The notes: a model not told the origin generated them from the sequence alone. A stretch of 64,000 nucleotides of DNA from Platanthera guangdongensis (GCA_039583875.1 CM077151.1:24422208-24486207), one strand, 5' to 3'; counted from the first letter of the stretch, positions 31,977 to 42,882 are shown. Numbers and translations are program-made.

Positions 31977-32825
31977 TGGGTGCCTCCCATGCATGTAGGC
32001 GTGCGAAGCCTATCGTATCACTGATGGAACTTGCCCGAAAACGATCGGAGCAATTCCGATCATGACCGACACAAGTACTATTGCGCGAGGCATGAGAGCC
32101 CCATTCACTATCGCTCGCGAATATATATAATTTAGTATGTAAAACAATGAAACCCATGTCATGAGCAAATAATTAAACCGTCCATCTCATCCTCAACCGT
32201 CAGGTATTACCGTATTATGCAGACGCAGTGAGCCGGGGAATATCTGCAATGATATGGTATCCCATTTTAATATTTGATTAAAATAATATAAATAATTAAA
32301 AACTATGTATTAAGATTTGTTGTTCAACTACCCTGGCTTAGGAAATATATATTTGTACAATATATAAATATATAATAGTTTGAATGTTGAATTAATATAA
32401 ATTATAAACATGCATGGATGAATTAGAGTTGTCACTTTAAAGAACTTAGAACTGTAAACTAAATCGGAATCAACTTGGAATTGCATGAATTAGATTGAAT
32501 GGAATTGTCAATCTACAGCTCATTTTAATTTAATATATGCTAAAATATTTATATTGCATTTGTTGAAATCTAGAAATCAGTTGAAGTTCCAATCAAGAGG
32601 GGGGTGATGGGTCCCCAAAAACTGTTCCTTCGAACAGTAATTTTTGGTCGTGATCTTGATCGGCTCGCCGATACAAATCCGGCGGGCTTATTCTTGCACA
32701 ATTCCAGAGTCTGCTTAATCTCCCAAACAGACGGCAAAATTCTTGTACGTGCAACATGCAACTCCCCACAAGCCGTGACACACTATATGCACCCTGCCCT
32801 CAAGTATCTCGCCTGCGGGAGCCCA
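31977..32825. other. Sequence without recognised genes
   Basis: AT-rich to about 32570, then mixed sequence leading to the C run. No domain-like ORF, inverted repeat or RNA gene noticed. Confidence 0.4.
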
Positions 32826-32929
32826 CCCCCCCCCCCCCCCCCCCCCCCCCCCGGCGCAACAAAACCCACTTCCCCGGCACAGTAGCGCGCTCGAGTGCAA
32901 AAGCCCTTGACAAATGGGGGGGGGGGGGG
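32826..32929. repeat. C27 run and G14 run
   Basis: 27 consecutive C at 32826-32852 and 14 consecutive G at 32916-32929, 63 bases apart on the same strand, so they could pair or form i-motif and G-quadruplex structures. Proline- or glycine-rich reading frames across them are not genes. Confidence 0.9.
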
Positions 32930-33309
32930 TCCAGAGCGCGGGAGGGCCCCCAAGTACATCAGTGAACGGGCACTCCCTCGCCGCGCGGAGAAGCCCTCTG
33001 CACGCACCATCGCGTGGAGCAGCTATCAGTGCGCACCAACATGTGGGAGCGGCCCACCGCACACACCAACGCGTGGGGTTCCCCCTCATATGCAAGATCT
33101 CCCTCCACATGCTCTGGCACGCCTATAGACACGCTAGCCTCTCGTCACGTCCGTCACCGCGCTTGCTGCCCATCGCGCTCGCTGTCGCTCTTGTTTTCTG
33201 TCGCACTTATTGCATATCGTGCTTGCCGCCCGCCGCCGCACTCGCTCACGACAGTCAGTCTCATTCCTGATCATTGCTGTCGCCTCCCGACTGTTGTCGT
33301 CGCATTCCC
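32930..33309. other. GC-rich sequence, no gene recognised
   Basis: Several overlapping reading frames of 75-130 codons exist on both strands, all explained by base composition. CACCAACNNGTGGGAGCGG-like segments recur twice near 33035-33080. Confidence 0.4.
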
Positions 33310-33650
33310 CTCATGGTGATGTGAATAGTAAAATCCACCACCGTAGAGATACGAATATTAAAATCCCCCAAGATGGGTGTGAATAGTAAAATTCCCCATC
33401 ATGGGGGTTCAAACAATAAAATATCTCATCATGTGGGCGAGAATAGTAAAATCACTCATCATGATGATGTGAGTAGTAAAACCACCATCATTGGGGTGTA
33501 GATATAAAATCCCCCATCATTGAGGTGTGAATAATAAAATTTCTCATCGTTGTGGTGCGAATAGTAAAATCTTCCATCATGAAGGTGTAGACGGTAAAAT
33601 CATCTTTCATGGAGGTGCGGATAGTAAAATCCCTCATCATGGAGGGGATC
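33310..33650. repeat. ~30 bp minisatellite, about 11 units
   Basis: Units of the form GGTGTGAATAGTAAAATC followed by CCCCATCATGG, diverged from each other but with constant spacing near 30 bp. It leads directly into the partial MITE. Confidence 0.88.
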
Positions 33651-33833
33651 CATTTCAAAATTCGGTGGTTGAGAAAAATTGCAATACATCTAAATGAGTA
33701 AAGGCTATCTTTTTTTTTGCTTAAAAAAATATAAAAAGAGTAGAAAAATTGAAGCCATCAGATGCTTACCCACTCAATCTGAACCGTGAAATGGATCCCT
33801 CCATTTCGTCAAAAATGGAGAGGATCCTTATAG
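33648..33833. mobile_element. Partial MITE of the 31751 family
   Basis: Left side starts within the inner inverted repeat (GGAGGGGATCCATTTC); the right side is complete, GAAATGGATCC...ATGGAGAGGATCC. Similar to 31751-31967, with the outer left end missing or replaced by the minisatellite. Confidence 0.65.
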
Positions 33834-34131
33834 ATAATATTATATATTGTTATTATTACTATCATTATTTTATTATTTAGTGATTATGATTATTGTTATT
33901 ATTATTATTATTATCAGTAAATTAAATTAAATTTATAGTAAATATTAATTATAACAGAAACGCTACCACTGTTTTACCAAATTGTTTCTTCATTCTTAAC
34001 AGCTCTGTCACCGCTGTTTTGTCAAATTGTTTCTCTATTCTGAACAGCTTCATTCTCACAGCTCCATTCCCACAACTCCATTCTCACAGCTTCTTTTACC
34101 ACCGCCATCGCCGAAACAAACTGACCCTTAA
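33834..34131. repeat. ATT microsatellite and short repeats
   Basis: (TTA/ATT)n at about 33850-33920; then AACAGCT and TTCTCACAGC motifs repeated several times up to the LTR. The stretch just before it (reverse: GTTTGTTTCGGCGATGGCGG) resembles the end of a TIR element, but the partner end is not seen. Confidence 0.5.
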
Positions 34132-35169
34132 TGTACAACCTCGTATTCACGAAAAGGGACCCCCAAGTAGGGCGTAAGACTTGCTTCACAGTTTTAAGTA
34201 TTTTGAGTGATTTGCACTCTTGGGGGCCAATTTAGGGTCAACATTCATAATATACTAGTAGGGAGATGCAATATTTGCCTCCCCCGACCTGTTTTCAGGG
34301 GGCGGGTGCGGCGAGAGGCCGACTCCAGGGTCCTAGCTCGCCCAGGCCGCCAGCTTGCCCAGGCCGCAGCTCGCCTAGCCCCTTCTCGCCAGACCGCCAG
34401 CTTGCCCCGGCGGCTTCTCGCCAGGCCGCCAGCTCGCCCCGGCCGCAGCTCGCCCAGGCCGCCAGCTCGCCCCGGCCGCAGCTCGCCCAGGCCGCCAGCT
34501 CGCCCCGGCCGCAGCTCGCCCAGGCCGCCAGCTCGCCCAGGCCGCAGCTCGCCTCGGCCACAGCTCGCCTAGCCGCCAGCTCGCCCAGGCCGCAAGCTCG
34601 CCCATGCCGCAGCTCGCCTAGCCCCTTCTCGCCAAGCCCCTAGCTCGCACATGCCGCTTCTCACCAGGCCGCAGCTCGCCCAGGCTACAGCTCGCCCAGG
34701 CCGCAGCTCGCCCCGGCCGCCTACTCGCCCGGCTTGGATTTCTCGCTCGGCTTGAGGGTCTGCCCCTGGTGGACTGCGATTAGCTGTTTAGAACAGCGGA
34801 GTTTGGTTATTGGCAGGCAAACACGGGGGCATTTCAGTAATTTTTTGGGGCAGCGGAGATTGGTTATTTGCAGGCCATTCCCAGAAAACTATAAATAGAC
34901 CCTTGAGGGTGTCTTGGAGAGCATTACTTCTTAGCCACTTAAATCCCTCTACTTTCTTCCTCCTAGACACCTAGCTCAAGCATTGCCTTGGGAGGGGGAG
35001 ACCCCAAAGGTCTTCCGGGTGTGAGGTAGGATCTCCACACTAGAGCCAAGGGTCAGTTCCTAGTTTCCGGAGCCTTTGATCCGTGACATTCGTCTGAGTG
35101 CAGTAAGTGTGAGGTCATCCCTTTTTAGTGACCCCGAACTCCACAGAGATCGATTTCTCGGTTTCAACA
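34132..35169 (+). repeat. 5' LTR of gypsy element A (1038 bp)
   Basis: Contains a GC-rich minisatellite (34307-34735; ~33 bp units with CAGCTCGCCC and GGCCGC), then AACAGCGGAGTTTGGTTATT and the TATA box ACTATAAATAGACCC near 34890. Longer than the 3' LTR because of repeat copy number and an extra segment before the array. Confidence 0.92.
34307..34735. repeat. ~33 bp GC-rich minisatellite in LTR A
   Basis: Alternating GGCCGCCAGCTCGCCC and GGCCGCAGCTCGCC units, roughly 12-13 pairs, directly upstream of the TATA box. Ala/Pro/Arg-rich reading frames across it are artefacts. Confidence 0.88.
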
Positions 35170-35185
35170 TCTTGGTGCGGTGAGC

Positions 35186-36689
35186 ATGGAGAGTGACCAA
35201 CACAGAAGATCTCAGGAGAGTGTCATGGCTGGAGATCAGGGAGGTAGTGATGACTACCGCGAGATCCCTAACCCAGGACCCTTTGTGGGGAGGAAAGAGT
35301 TCATGACATCCATCCAAGACATCATGAAGATGCGGCGAAGTATTGCTCCTCGAGGTAACTGCTCAACTCCCACCCCTCAGGACTTAGCTCTCAGGGGTCT
35401 TGGCGAGACTGCTCCCAGGGTCCTGCTGTCTCCCGGGGACCTAGGCGAGATGACCCCAGCAGGGGGAGAAGGAAGTGCACCAGGAGGACGACCCGGGAAG
35501 GAGAGGATGGGAGATGGGGTCGAGCGAGACCTCACCGGTCGGGAGTTGTTCCCCAGCCCGACGAGTGCTAGCCTTCCAGGCGAGCAGGTCGCGCGAGTAG
35601 AGGTTGCGAGACCACCACTCAGGGGGTCACCCTTCAGCGAGCTGATCATCTCAGCTCCCGTTCCCGGGGGGTTCAGAGAGCCCGACATGGCTTACTATAC
35701 CGGGAAGGATGACCCCATCCAGCACCTGCAATGGTTTGAGGATGTCGTCTACATCAGGCCGATGACAGATGCCTTCAAGTGCCGCCTCTTCGCGATCATG
35801 TTGAAGGACAAGGTAAGAGGCTGGTTCCACCAACTCCCATCGAGATCGATTTATGGGTTCGAAGACTTGAGCCGGAGCTTTCAGCTTCGCTTCTCCACCT
35901 CCAAGAAGAGGGAGAAGAGTCCTGAGTCCATCTTCCGGGTAAGGCAGGGGGCCGTGGAGTCACTGTCTGATTATATTGACAGGTTCAAAGAGGAGATCCT
36001 GGATATCCAGGAGATGTCGGGGTATGCCCTCCAGATAGCATTCACGATGGGGTTACGTGAAGGGTTCTTCAAGATGAGCCTAACCCAAAAGGCCCCCCTT
36101 CGAGGAGCTGATGGAAAGGGCGGCAGAGGAGATAGCAACTGAGGCGGCTAACCCGACGTTTGTCAAGAAGTTGGCAAGGTTGATAGAGGCAGAGTCGAAG
36201 GAGCAAGGTGGCTCGAGGCATCAGGAGGGGAGAATGAGAGAGGAGCAGAGAGCTCAGAGGTTCCAGGGACCTCAGGAAGGTCCGGAGCCAGATTGGAGGC
36301 AGCAGGGAGGACCCGTTCAGGGTCCAGGAAGAGGTCTCGCCCAAGATAGGGAGAACTTCCATGGAGGACAGGGGAGGTTCAACTTCCAGAGGCAAGCCCC
36401 TAGGCAGCTCCTACCCCCACCACAACAAGCCTTGACAATAGGCGGAGGGGGAGTCAACGGGAGAGACTGTCGAGTCTGTCGAAGGAGGAGAGGAAAAGCA
36501 TTGTCATACCGTGACTTCCACCAGTTGGAGGGGCACGTCACGACTACCTGCCCGGAGTTCCTGGAAGTGAGGGGGTGGGAGGCCCTACCCAGCAGTTGTC
36601 GCCGGTGCGGGTTGAAGTGGTTCCACCTAAAATGGAGGAGGATGACATATGTGAGGACCGGGTCGATATCGGAACTCGAGGTGGTATAG
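35186..36689 (+). pseudogene. gag: Gypsy Gag, one frameshift
   Basis: Capsid protein of element A. The ATG at 35186 (MESDQHRRS) is the first after the LTR and primer site. The retrotransposon Gag domain lies at residues ~165-310: EPDMAYYTGKDDPIQHLQWF, KCRLFAIMLKDKVRGWFHQL, RSFQLRFSTSKKREK and QGAVESLSDYIDRFKEEIL. Near 36100, in a C run, one extra base shifts the frame; the continuation (from 36111) reads ERAAEEIATEAANPTF and a Gln/Arg/Gly-rich nucleocapsid-like tail with CRVCRRRR and later CRRCG, possibly a degenerate zinc finger. A second shift lies near 36600, after which PVRVEVVPPKMEEDDICEDR links to the protease part. Confidence 0.82.
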
Positions 36690-36763
36690 CAGTGATCCAC
36701 GGTGGTGTAGGGATTGAGGCCACTCGAAAAACAAGCCTCCATGTGATGTACCAACGGAGCATC

Positions 36764-38051
36764 TGTACAACCCCGTATTCGCAGAGTGGGGTCCCATCGG
36801 CAGGCGCGAGACCAGCTTTGTATTTTTTAGCTTTTGGAGTGGTTTGCACTCCTGGTGGCCGATTTAGGCTTAGCCCTTGTAATATACAAGTAGGGGGAGG
36901 AAAACTCTGCCTCCCCCAATGGCCCCTTTTTGGGGGGCGAGTGCGACAAGTTGGCTGACACCCGCCCCCAGCCTGATAGGTGTGAGGAGGGAGCAGCGGG
37001 ACCGACCGGAGGCCGGGGTCTCGCCCCTGCCCCGCGGCCCGGCGGGGCGAGACCGGCCGGGGGCTGGGTTCTCGCCCCGGGGGCCTGGCGGGGCGAGACC
37101 GGTCGGGGGCCGGGTTCTCGCCCCTGCCCTGCGGCCTGGCGGGGCGAGACCGGCCGAGGGCCGGGTTCTCGCCCCTGCCCCGCAGCCTGGCGGGGCGAGA
37201 CCGGCCCGGGGCCGGGTTCTCGCCCCTGCCCCGCGGCCTGGCTGGGCGAGACCGGCCCGAGGCCGGGTTCTCGCCCCTGCCCCGCGGCCTGGCGGGGCGA
37301 GACCGGCACCGGGCCGGGTTCTCGCCCCTGCCCCGAGGCCTAGCGGGGCGAGACCGGCCAGCGGCCGGGTTCTCGCCCCTGCCCTGCGGCCTGGCTAGCG
37401 AGACCGGCTAGGGGCCGGGTTCTCGCCCCTGCCCCGCAGCCTGGCGGGGCGAGACCGGCCAGAGGCCGGTGTCTCGCCCCTGCTCCCCAGTTCTTCGGGA
37501 TTCGCCCGCTCGCTCGGCCCCAAGGTGGAGGAGGAGTGGGGTGGTTTAACCCCCACTCACCTCATGTGTCCGGGGAAGGTGAGAGGGATGGTTTAGCCTC
37601 CTTTTCCCCCGAACCTCTTTTGGCCGTATTTTTACCGTTATACCCTCGGGGTGGAATTACCTCTTTACCCCCCGGTGTGGATGTTTTCTATTGGCCCAAG
37701 GCCTTTTTTTCCTAGGGGTATTGGTGACATTTTGGTCCCTAGACTTGGAAAAACTATAAATAGACCCCCCCTTGGTACCTTTGGAGCAGGTTGTTTTTGG
37801 GCTTCCTCCTCCTTGGGCTTCTGCTTGGTTGAGTGAGAGAGCTCTCCAAGGTACCCAGCTCAGCCATTGGTGAGGGAGGGGAAGTGCTCTTGTGACCTTC
37901 CGGGTGTGTAGTAGGACATCCACGCTAGAGCCGAGGGTCTGTTCCTAGTTTACCAAGTCTTTGATCCACGACGTTCCCCGAGTGTAGTAAGTGTGAGGTC
38001 ACCACTCTTTTGGGACCCCGAACTCCACAGAGGTCAATTTTGGCTTCAATA
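36764..38051 (+). mobile_element. Solo LTR of sister gypsy family B (1288 bp) nested in element A
   Basis: Interrupts HVMYQRSI | ASTSQTPP, a segment intact in the 46430-52219 element. Flanks GCATC (36759-36763) and GCATT (38052-38056) are a 5 bp target duplication with one C-to-T change. Begins TGTACAACCCCGTATTCG, carries a ~61 bp GC-rich minisatellite, a TATA box ACTATAAATAGACC near 37752, and ends TTGGCTTCAATA. It matches the LTR at 46430-48056 in order and sequence type. Confidence 0.92.
36975..37490. repeat. ~61 bp GC-rich minisatellite in solo LTR B
   Basis: About eight units of GGCGGGGCGAGACCGGCC, GGGGCCGGGTTCTCGCCCC and TGCCCCGCGGCCT. Same repeat type as 46860-47840 in reverse. Confidence 0.9.
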
Positions 38052-38056
38052 GCATT

Positions 38057-38671
38057 GCTTCGACATCCCAGACCCCGCCCTAGGAGGAGAAGATCACCTT
38101 CTCGGTGAAGGACATGCCATATCATGAAGATCCGTTCTGCGATGTGCTGGTCATCCAGACGGCCATCGAGGGCTACACCGTCTCCCGGATCTTGATTGAC
38201 AATGAGAGTTCCGTCAACGTCATTTTCAAGAACGCGTTTGACGAGATGAAGGTAGAACCGAGATGAGTGTTGGCCTCAGACGGACGCCTGTTCGTATTTT
38301 CCGGGGAGAGGAAGGAAGTAGAAGGTGGAGTAGGACTCCAAGTAAAATTGGGAGGGACTTCAAGGAACTGCCGGTTCGTCATTGTTGACGCTCCAAACAG
38401 CTATAACGCCATCTTCGGAAGGCCCCTCATCAGCGCATTCCGTTGTGTGCCGTATTCTTTTCACCAGTTTCTCAAGTTTAGCTCAGGAAGGATCCAGGTC
38501 AGAGTCAAGGGAGACCCCGGGATGGCAAGGCAGTGCTATGTCACGACCGTCAACATCATCTCTTGGTTGGCCAAGGCAGAGGAGATGGAGAAGGTCATGG
38601 AAAGTTTGAGCAGGATGGAAGTGTCCGACGAGAAGGAAGCGGGTGACGGCCATCATGCCCAGGCCCCCTGA
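38057..38671 (+). pseudogene. pro: Gypsy aspartic protease region of element A, decayed
   Basis: Continues the coding sequence broken by the solo LTR: ASTSQTPP, a TAG at 38081-38083, EEKITFSVKDMPYHEDPF, then the protease site region SRILIDNESSVNVIFKNAF. The sister copy has D-N-G-S-S at this place, so the Gly is lost here. A TGA at 38264-38266 interrupts the next part, followed by LGGTSRNCRFVIVDAPNSYN and AIFGRPLISAF, typical of the retropepsin-like fold. Comparison with 51464-52168 shows CAG and CGA/AGG where A has stops. The frame ends at 38671 and no reverse transcriptase follows. Confidence 0.85.
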
Positions 38672-38839
38672 AGAAGCCTCGCCTTGGTGAAGTCTTCTCC
38701 TTTTTCTTATCTTGTAACAAGCTCTCCCCTGACCGGCTGAGTCAGGGGATCATGTAACCCAAATTTTCCCCCATTTGAGGATGTTGGATTTAGTAAAGTT
38801 CAGGTGGCGTATCTAGTTCCCAACCCCTGAGAGGATCTG
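38672..38839 (+). other. 3' untranslated segment with conserved hairpin
   Basis: After the stop comes CTTATCTTGTAACAAG, then CCCCTGAC-CGGCTGA-GTCAGGGG (38724-38750), a perfect 8 bp stem. Element B has a related hairpin in the same place (about 51355-51385, minus strand), so it may be a packaging or processing signal (inference). Confidence 0.6.
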
Positions 38840-40245
38840 CTCATTCCAGGCTCCCACTAGCTGGATAGGTCGAATGTGCCTCGGGGAGAGTAAGTCCTTT
38901 TTGCTCCGAGACGGTCCCGCTGTCTAGGATCTCACTAGCTCGCAGGGCCGGTTGACCTCTCGTGGAGGCCAAGTCTCCTTTGCTCCGAGACGGTCCCGCT
39001 GTCCAGACTCTCACCAGTTGGCAGGGCCAGTTGACCTCTCGTGGATGTCAAGTCCTTTTTTCTCCAAGACAGTCCCCCTGTTCAGGCTCTTACTAGCTGG
39101 TAGGGTCGGTTGACCTCTCGTGGAGGCCAAGTCCTTTTTGCTCCGAGACGGTCCCGCTGTCCAGGTTCTCACTAGCTGGCAGGGTCGGTTGACCTCTCGT
39201 GGAGGCCAAGTCCTTTCTGCTCCGAGACGGTCCCGCTGTCCAGGCTCTCACTAGCTGGCAGGGCCGGTTGACCTCTCGTGGAGGCCAAGTCCCTTTTGCT
39301 CCGAGACGGTCCCGCTGTCCAGGATCTCACTAGCTGGCAGGGCAGGTTGACCTCTCGTGGAGGCCAAGTCCTTTTTGCTCCGAGACGGTCCCGCTGTCTA
39401 GCCTCTCACTAGTTGGTAGGGCCGGTTGACCTCTTGTGGATGCCAAGTCCGTTTTGCTCCGAGATGGTCCCGCTGTCCAGGCTCTCACTAGCTGGCAGGG
39501 CCGGTTGACCTCTCGTGGAGGCCAAGTCCTTTTTGCTCCGAGACGATCCCGCTGTCCAGGCTCTCACTAGCTGGCAGGGCCGGTTGACCTCTCGTGGAGG
39601 CCAAGTCCTTTCTGCTCCGAGACGTTCCCGCTGTCTAGGCTCTCGCTAGCTGGCAGGGCCGGTTGACCTCTCGTGGAGGCCAAGTCCTTTTTGCTCCGAG
39701 ACGGTCACGCTGTCCAAGCTCTCACTAGATGACAGGGCCGGTTGACCTCTTGTGGAGGCCAAGTCCTTTCTGCTCCGAGACGGTCCCGCTGTCTAGGCTC
39801 CCACTAGCTGACAGGGCCGGTTGACCTCTCGTGGAGGCCAAGTCCCTTTTACTCCGAGACAGTCCCGCTGTCCAGGCTCTCACTAGCTGACAGGGCTGGT
39901 TGACCTCTCGTGGATCCCAAGTCCTTTCCACTCTGACACGGTCCTGCTGTCCAGGCTCTCACTAGCTGGCAGGGCCTGTTGACCGCTCGTGGAGGCCAAG
40001 TCCCTTTTGCTCCGAGACAATCCCGCTGTCCAGGCTCTCACTAGCTGGCAGGGCCGGTTGACCTCTCATGGAGGCCAAGTCCCTTTTGCTCCGAAACAGT
40101 CCTGCTGTCTAAGCTCTCACTAGCTGGTAGGGCCGGTTGACCTCTCGCGGATGCCAAGTCCATTTCTGCTCCGATGCCGTCTCGTCACCTAGGCTCCCAT
40201 TAGCCGGCGTGGCAGGTTGACCCGACGGGAGGCCAAGTGTTTTCT
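38840..40245 (+). repeat. 79 bp tandem array before the 3' LTR of element A, ~18 units
   Basis: Unit consensus: GGTTGACCTCTCGTGGAGGC, CAAGTCCTTTTTGCTCCGAG, ACGGTCCCGCTGTCCAGGCT, CTCACTAGCTGGCAGGGCC. Neighbouring units differ by a few bases. It lies between the protease ORF and the purine tract. Arrays in this position are known for Tat/Ogre-type plant gypsy elements. Confidence 0.92.
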
Positions 40246-40312
40246 ATCCCAAGAAGGCTACGCAGCGAATACGTTGGGTTGTATGTTTCTTTCTGAGCGT
40301 GGAACTCGCTCG

Positions 40313-40328
40313 AAAAGAGCGGGGATTG
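40313..40328 (+). other. Polypurine tract of element A
   Basis: AAAAGAGCGGGGATTG immediately before TGTACAAT; element B has GAAAAGAGCAGGGATTG in the same position on the minus strand. Confidence 0.75.
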
Positions 40329-41176
40329 TGTACAATCTCGTATTCGCGAAAAGGGACCCCCAAGCAGGGCGTAAGACGTGCTTCACAGTTTTAAGCTTTT
40401 TGAGGGAGCAGCTCGCCTAGCCCCTTCTTGTCAGGCCGTCAGCTCGCCCAGGCCACTTCGCGCCAAGCCGCCAGCTCGCCCCGGCTGCAGCTCGCCTAGC
40501 CGCAAGCTCGCCCAGGCAGCAACTCGCCCCAGCCACAACTCGCCTAGCCGCCAGCTCGCCCAGTCGGCAAGCTCGCCCAGGCCGCAACTCGCCCCAGCCA
40601 CAACTCGCCTAGCCGCCAGCTCGCCCAGGCGGCAAGCTCGCCCAGGCCGCCGCTCGCCTAGCCCCTTCTCGTCAGGCCGCCAGCTCGCCCAGGACGCTTC
40701 TCGCCAGGCCGCCAGCTCTCCCCGACCGCCTACTCGCCCGTCTTGGACTTTTCGCCCGGCTTGAGGTCTGCCCCTGGTGGACTGCGATTAGCTGCTTAGA
40801 ACAGCGGGATTTGGCTGTTGGCAGGCCAACCCGGGGGCATTTCAGTAATTTTTGGGGCAACGGAGATTGGTTATTTGCATGTCATTCCCAGAAAATTATA
40901 AATAGACACTTGAGAGTGTCATGGAGAGCATTGCTTCTTAGCCACTTAAATCTCTCTGCTTTCTTCCTCCAAGACACATAGCTCAAGCATTGGCTAGGGA
41001 GGGGGAGACCCCAAAGGTCTTCCAGATGTGAGGTGAGACCTCCACGCTAGAGCCGAGGGTCTGTTCCTAGTTTCCTGAGCCTTTGGTCCGTGACATTCGC
41101 CTGAGTGCAGTAAGTGCGAGGTCACCCCTTTTTAGGGACCCCGAACTCCACAGAGATCGATTTATCGGTTTCAATA
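40329..41176 (+). repeat. 3' LTR of gypsy element A (848 bp)
   Basis: Starts TGTACAATCTCGTATTCGCG, has the GC-rich minisatellite at 40404-40740, the TATA-like ATTATAAATAGACAC near 40897, and ends TTTCAATA. Followed by the CTTAA duplication. Confidence 0.92.
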
Positions 41177-41373
41177 CTTAATTGGCACATAGCTTAATAT
41201 GGAGACGGTGATATTGGCACATACTCTACTAAATTATAGCGTTTAATTAGACGACTAACAACAAACATGCAGACAGTTCGGCATAATGTCTATAACCAAC
41301 ACCAGTATGTGTAGGGATTTGACATAAAAATCAGCAGAAAACTGTGAGGTGATCCATTTATTCGATTTCCGAG

Positions 41374-41673
41374 TTATGGCAAAGCAGCATGACTTGGAGG
41401 GACTTGAGAATTCCCCGTAGTTTTGGGCGGAGGGTAAGAAGTTTTCACCGGGGCATTTCCCCAAACACCTGGAGAGCTGTTAGAAGAACCAACATATTTC
41501 TCCATTTCTGTAACAGAGGAGGCTTCCTGGGCAGATTTGGAGTAGCAAGAGCGTGACGAGATGGAACCATTATCAGAGTAATCACCATTGGCTTCGGATC
41601 GGCAAGCAGAGGCGGCCGCCACCTTCGCCGGATCCACAACAGGCATTTTAAGTGCGTACATGGTCCAATCCAC
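41374..41673 (-). CDS. Hypothetical small protein (95-99 aa), possible host gene or captured copy
   Basis: Intronless minus-strand ORF. The first ATG gives MDWTMYALKMPVV; an alternative start four codons later gives MYALKMPVV. The stop TAA is followed by ~200 bp of ordinary sequence up to the gypsy duplication. The product is Ser/Ala/Pro-rich without membrane segments (SISSRSCYSKSAQEASSVTE, GNAPVKTSYPPPKTTGNSQV). Upstream 41680-41950 is CT-rich and leader-like. I recognise no family. In favour of a gene: balanced composition, sensible codons and no overlap with repeats; against: short length and location. A longer plus-strand frame (41588-42067) overlaps it but is less protein-like. Confidence 0.4.
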   Translation of the reverse strand: MDWTMYALKMPVVDPAKVAAASACRSEANGDYSDNGSISSRSCYSKSAQEASSVTEMEKYVGSSNSSPGVWGNAPVKTSYPPPKTTGNSQVPPSHAALP

Positions 41674-42882
41674 GGCCGGTCAGCTCAAAACGAGGGTATC
41701 TCGATGGATGGACAGAGAAGAGACAATCGATCCTGCCCACAAACCCTACAAATTTGAAGCGGCTAGAGTCCTTGGCTCCCGAAGATCAAATGTTCCCCCT
41801 CCAGCAAACTGCAAAATCAGCCCCGATGATGTCCTTCCTCGACGGAGCCGGCGGCAGGCGGAAGTAGGAGAGGCTCGGGTTTCGCAAGCAGGTTTCGCAA
41901 AGCAGCGGAGTTCGGAAGAAATGACAAAAGGGGAAAAGATTTTAGGGCCGCTGTTAGAGACTTGTTTTAAGGTAATTTTAAATTTTAATGGGCTGTCAAT
42001 AACAAAATTGGGTTGTCAGTATAAATCCCCAATATTTATCACGAATCCCCACGGCTATCATATGTAAACCCCACGCCCCTCATCAAGCTCTTTAATAACT
42101 ACAAAAAAATAGAATATCACGTTCTAAACTCAGCAATAACTGAGCCATAATTAAGAGGAAATAAATAGTAATAAATAAAGAATATCATTCACGTGAAGAA
42201 TCCCAAATCTGTGTGTACCACACCATCCCCTTTTGATTTCGGTTTTGGACACCGCATAGCGAATTCTGATTTAGGATATCTTCCTCTGATAGGATCAAAG
42301 CAGGTAGTGTCCGCTCGGCGCTCGCAGTGCTTGCTGGGGGTTACCGTCACGGCGGGGACCCGTCCGTCTCGCTGGTCATCACGCAGGATCTTGGGCGTGT
42401 GAGGAGGCGGCGACACGACCACACTTACCATTGAACTCCAGCCCGTTAGGTGATTTATGCGGATGTGGATCCGCCTCTCTGTTGGGACCAATTGAAAATA
42501 TCTATTTCAGTGTGTGAGCTCCGCCTCACCCGCCTTCATTGCCGCCACCAAGACTTTTTGGTGTCGCCAGTGGTCTTGAGTGGAGGAATAATCCTTCCTC
42601 CGCCAGTGGCAGGTGCTTGCCAAGTGTTATTTGGCTAGTGGTCATTTTGACTAATGGCTCAATTGGATCATGGTGGGTCCACCAAGAGACCATGGTGGGA
42701 TGAGGGTTCAGGGAGCACCTAATGGGGACAAGTAATTGATATATATTGGGTCAAAGGTGAGACCCATCCATTTTCTTTTGAATCTTAAATCACAAAATGC
42801 TTGTAAGATTCAACAATTAATTAATTAATTTGGTTAATAGCAATGAAAAATAATTGTTGTTGCGGTCCACCGGAGTATAACA
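41674..42882. other. Low-copy-looking sequence, no gene recognised
   Basis: 41680-41950 may be the 5' leader and promoter of the small minus-strand ORF. 42190-42880 has short frames only. TAATTAATTAATT stands near 42812. No inverted repeats noticed. Confidence 0.4.

Larger units (their letters stand above)
34132..41176 (+). mobile_element. Complete non-autonomous Ty3/gypsy element with gag and protease only
   Basis: LTRs at 34132-35169 and 40329-41176 start TGTACAA; the first ends TTTCAACA, the second TTTCAATA. The 5 bp target duplication CTTAA is at 34127-34131 and 41177-41181. Interior: gag, protease, then a 79 bp repeat array, with no reverse transcriptase, RNase H or integrase. A solo LTR of a sister family (36764-38051) is nested between gag and protease. 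The minus-strand element at 46430-52219 has the same protease end and array order, so the lack of pol is a property of the family, not a private deletion. Confidence 0.93.

Noticed and set aside
33834..34131. Second TIR element ending at GTTTGTTTCGGCGATGG (reverse)
   Set aside because: Only one end resembles a terminal inverted repeat; no partner end or target duplication found.
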